DNA from: Hydractinia symbiolongicarpus
Lineage: Eukaryota > Cnidaria > Hydrozoa > Anthoathecata > Hydractiniidae
DNA length: 64,000 bases
Assembly: GCF_029227915.1 (NCBI RefSeq)
Contig: NC_079876.1
Location: forward strand, 22,322,001 to 22,386,000
Reading direction: 5' to 3'
Shown: positions 63,991 to 64,000 of the stretch, piece by piece
Layout of the letters: every line of letters starts with the position of its first letter
Position numbering within the stretch: the first letter of the stretch is position 1
Notes under the pieces: generated by a model
The model's input: only the letters and a program-made list of their open reading frames with translations
What the model was told of the DNA's origin: nothing
Database searches by the model: none
Translations under genes and position numbers: made by a program

Positions 63991-64000
63991 AAAATCGATT

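Noticed and set aside
1-64000. CRISPR arrays, operons or a bacterial defence island
   Set aside because: Spliced exons, SINE, LTR and non-LTR elements show that this is animal nuclear DNA; no regularly spaced direct repeats with unique spacers were seen.

Overview
This is an AT-rich, intron-rich piece of an animal nuclear genome. Nothing bacterial or organellar is visible. The protein families and the mix of mobile elements suggest a cnidarian, possibly a hydrozoan, but no species can be fixed from the sequence. Two host genes lie in tandem on the minus strand, both cut by the window ends or by undetected exons. DPH6 (diphthine-ammonia ligase) has five exons between 11359 and 5583, carrying the start codon and the N-terminal ~164 codons; its C-terminal part should lie to the left. 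HAUS3 (augmin subunit 3) has thirteen exons between 62178 and 23501 that splice in one unbroken frame (~451 codons); its N-terminal ~100 residues and last ~45 residues were not found.

Everything else is mobile DNA, mostly inside the introns. Left part (1-20000): Helitron-like repeats that share one ~37-base end with a small hairpin and CTAG, in both orientations; a peptidase-like pseudogene (3861-4194); a long near-perfect hairpin (2951-3119); and a full-length CR1/L2-type retrotransposon (13588-18261) with two intact ORFs, nested in one of the Helitron-like copies. Middle (20000-47000): tandem repeats, two decayed P2RX7-like cysteine-rich domains, a THAP plus DDE transposase pseudogene, a tRNA-derived SINE, an RTE-like retrotransposon with a PHD-type finger behind its reverse transcriptase, a Harbinger-like MITE and a TTAA-flanked TIR element. 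Right part (47000-64000): a Ty1/copia LTR with primer-binding site and gag remnant, two hAT transposase relics (one split by a 4.7-kb copia insertion with 5-bp target duplication), a second SINE copy, an unidentified decayed coding region and the end of a Ty3/gypsy element at the right edge.

The two host genes are not functionally linked: DPH6 acts on translation factor eEF2 and HAUS3 in spindle microtubule branching. The main story is two conserved genes stretched by layers of transposons. Nested insertions give a relative order: hAT before copia, and Helitron-like copy before CR1. I found no CRISPR array, operon, rRNA gene or genuine tRNA gene. No new defence system is evident; the more unusual observations are listed as findings.
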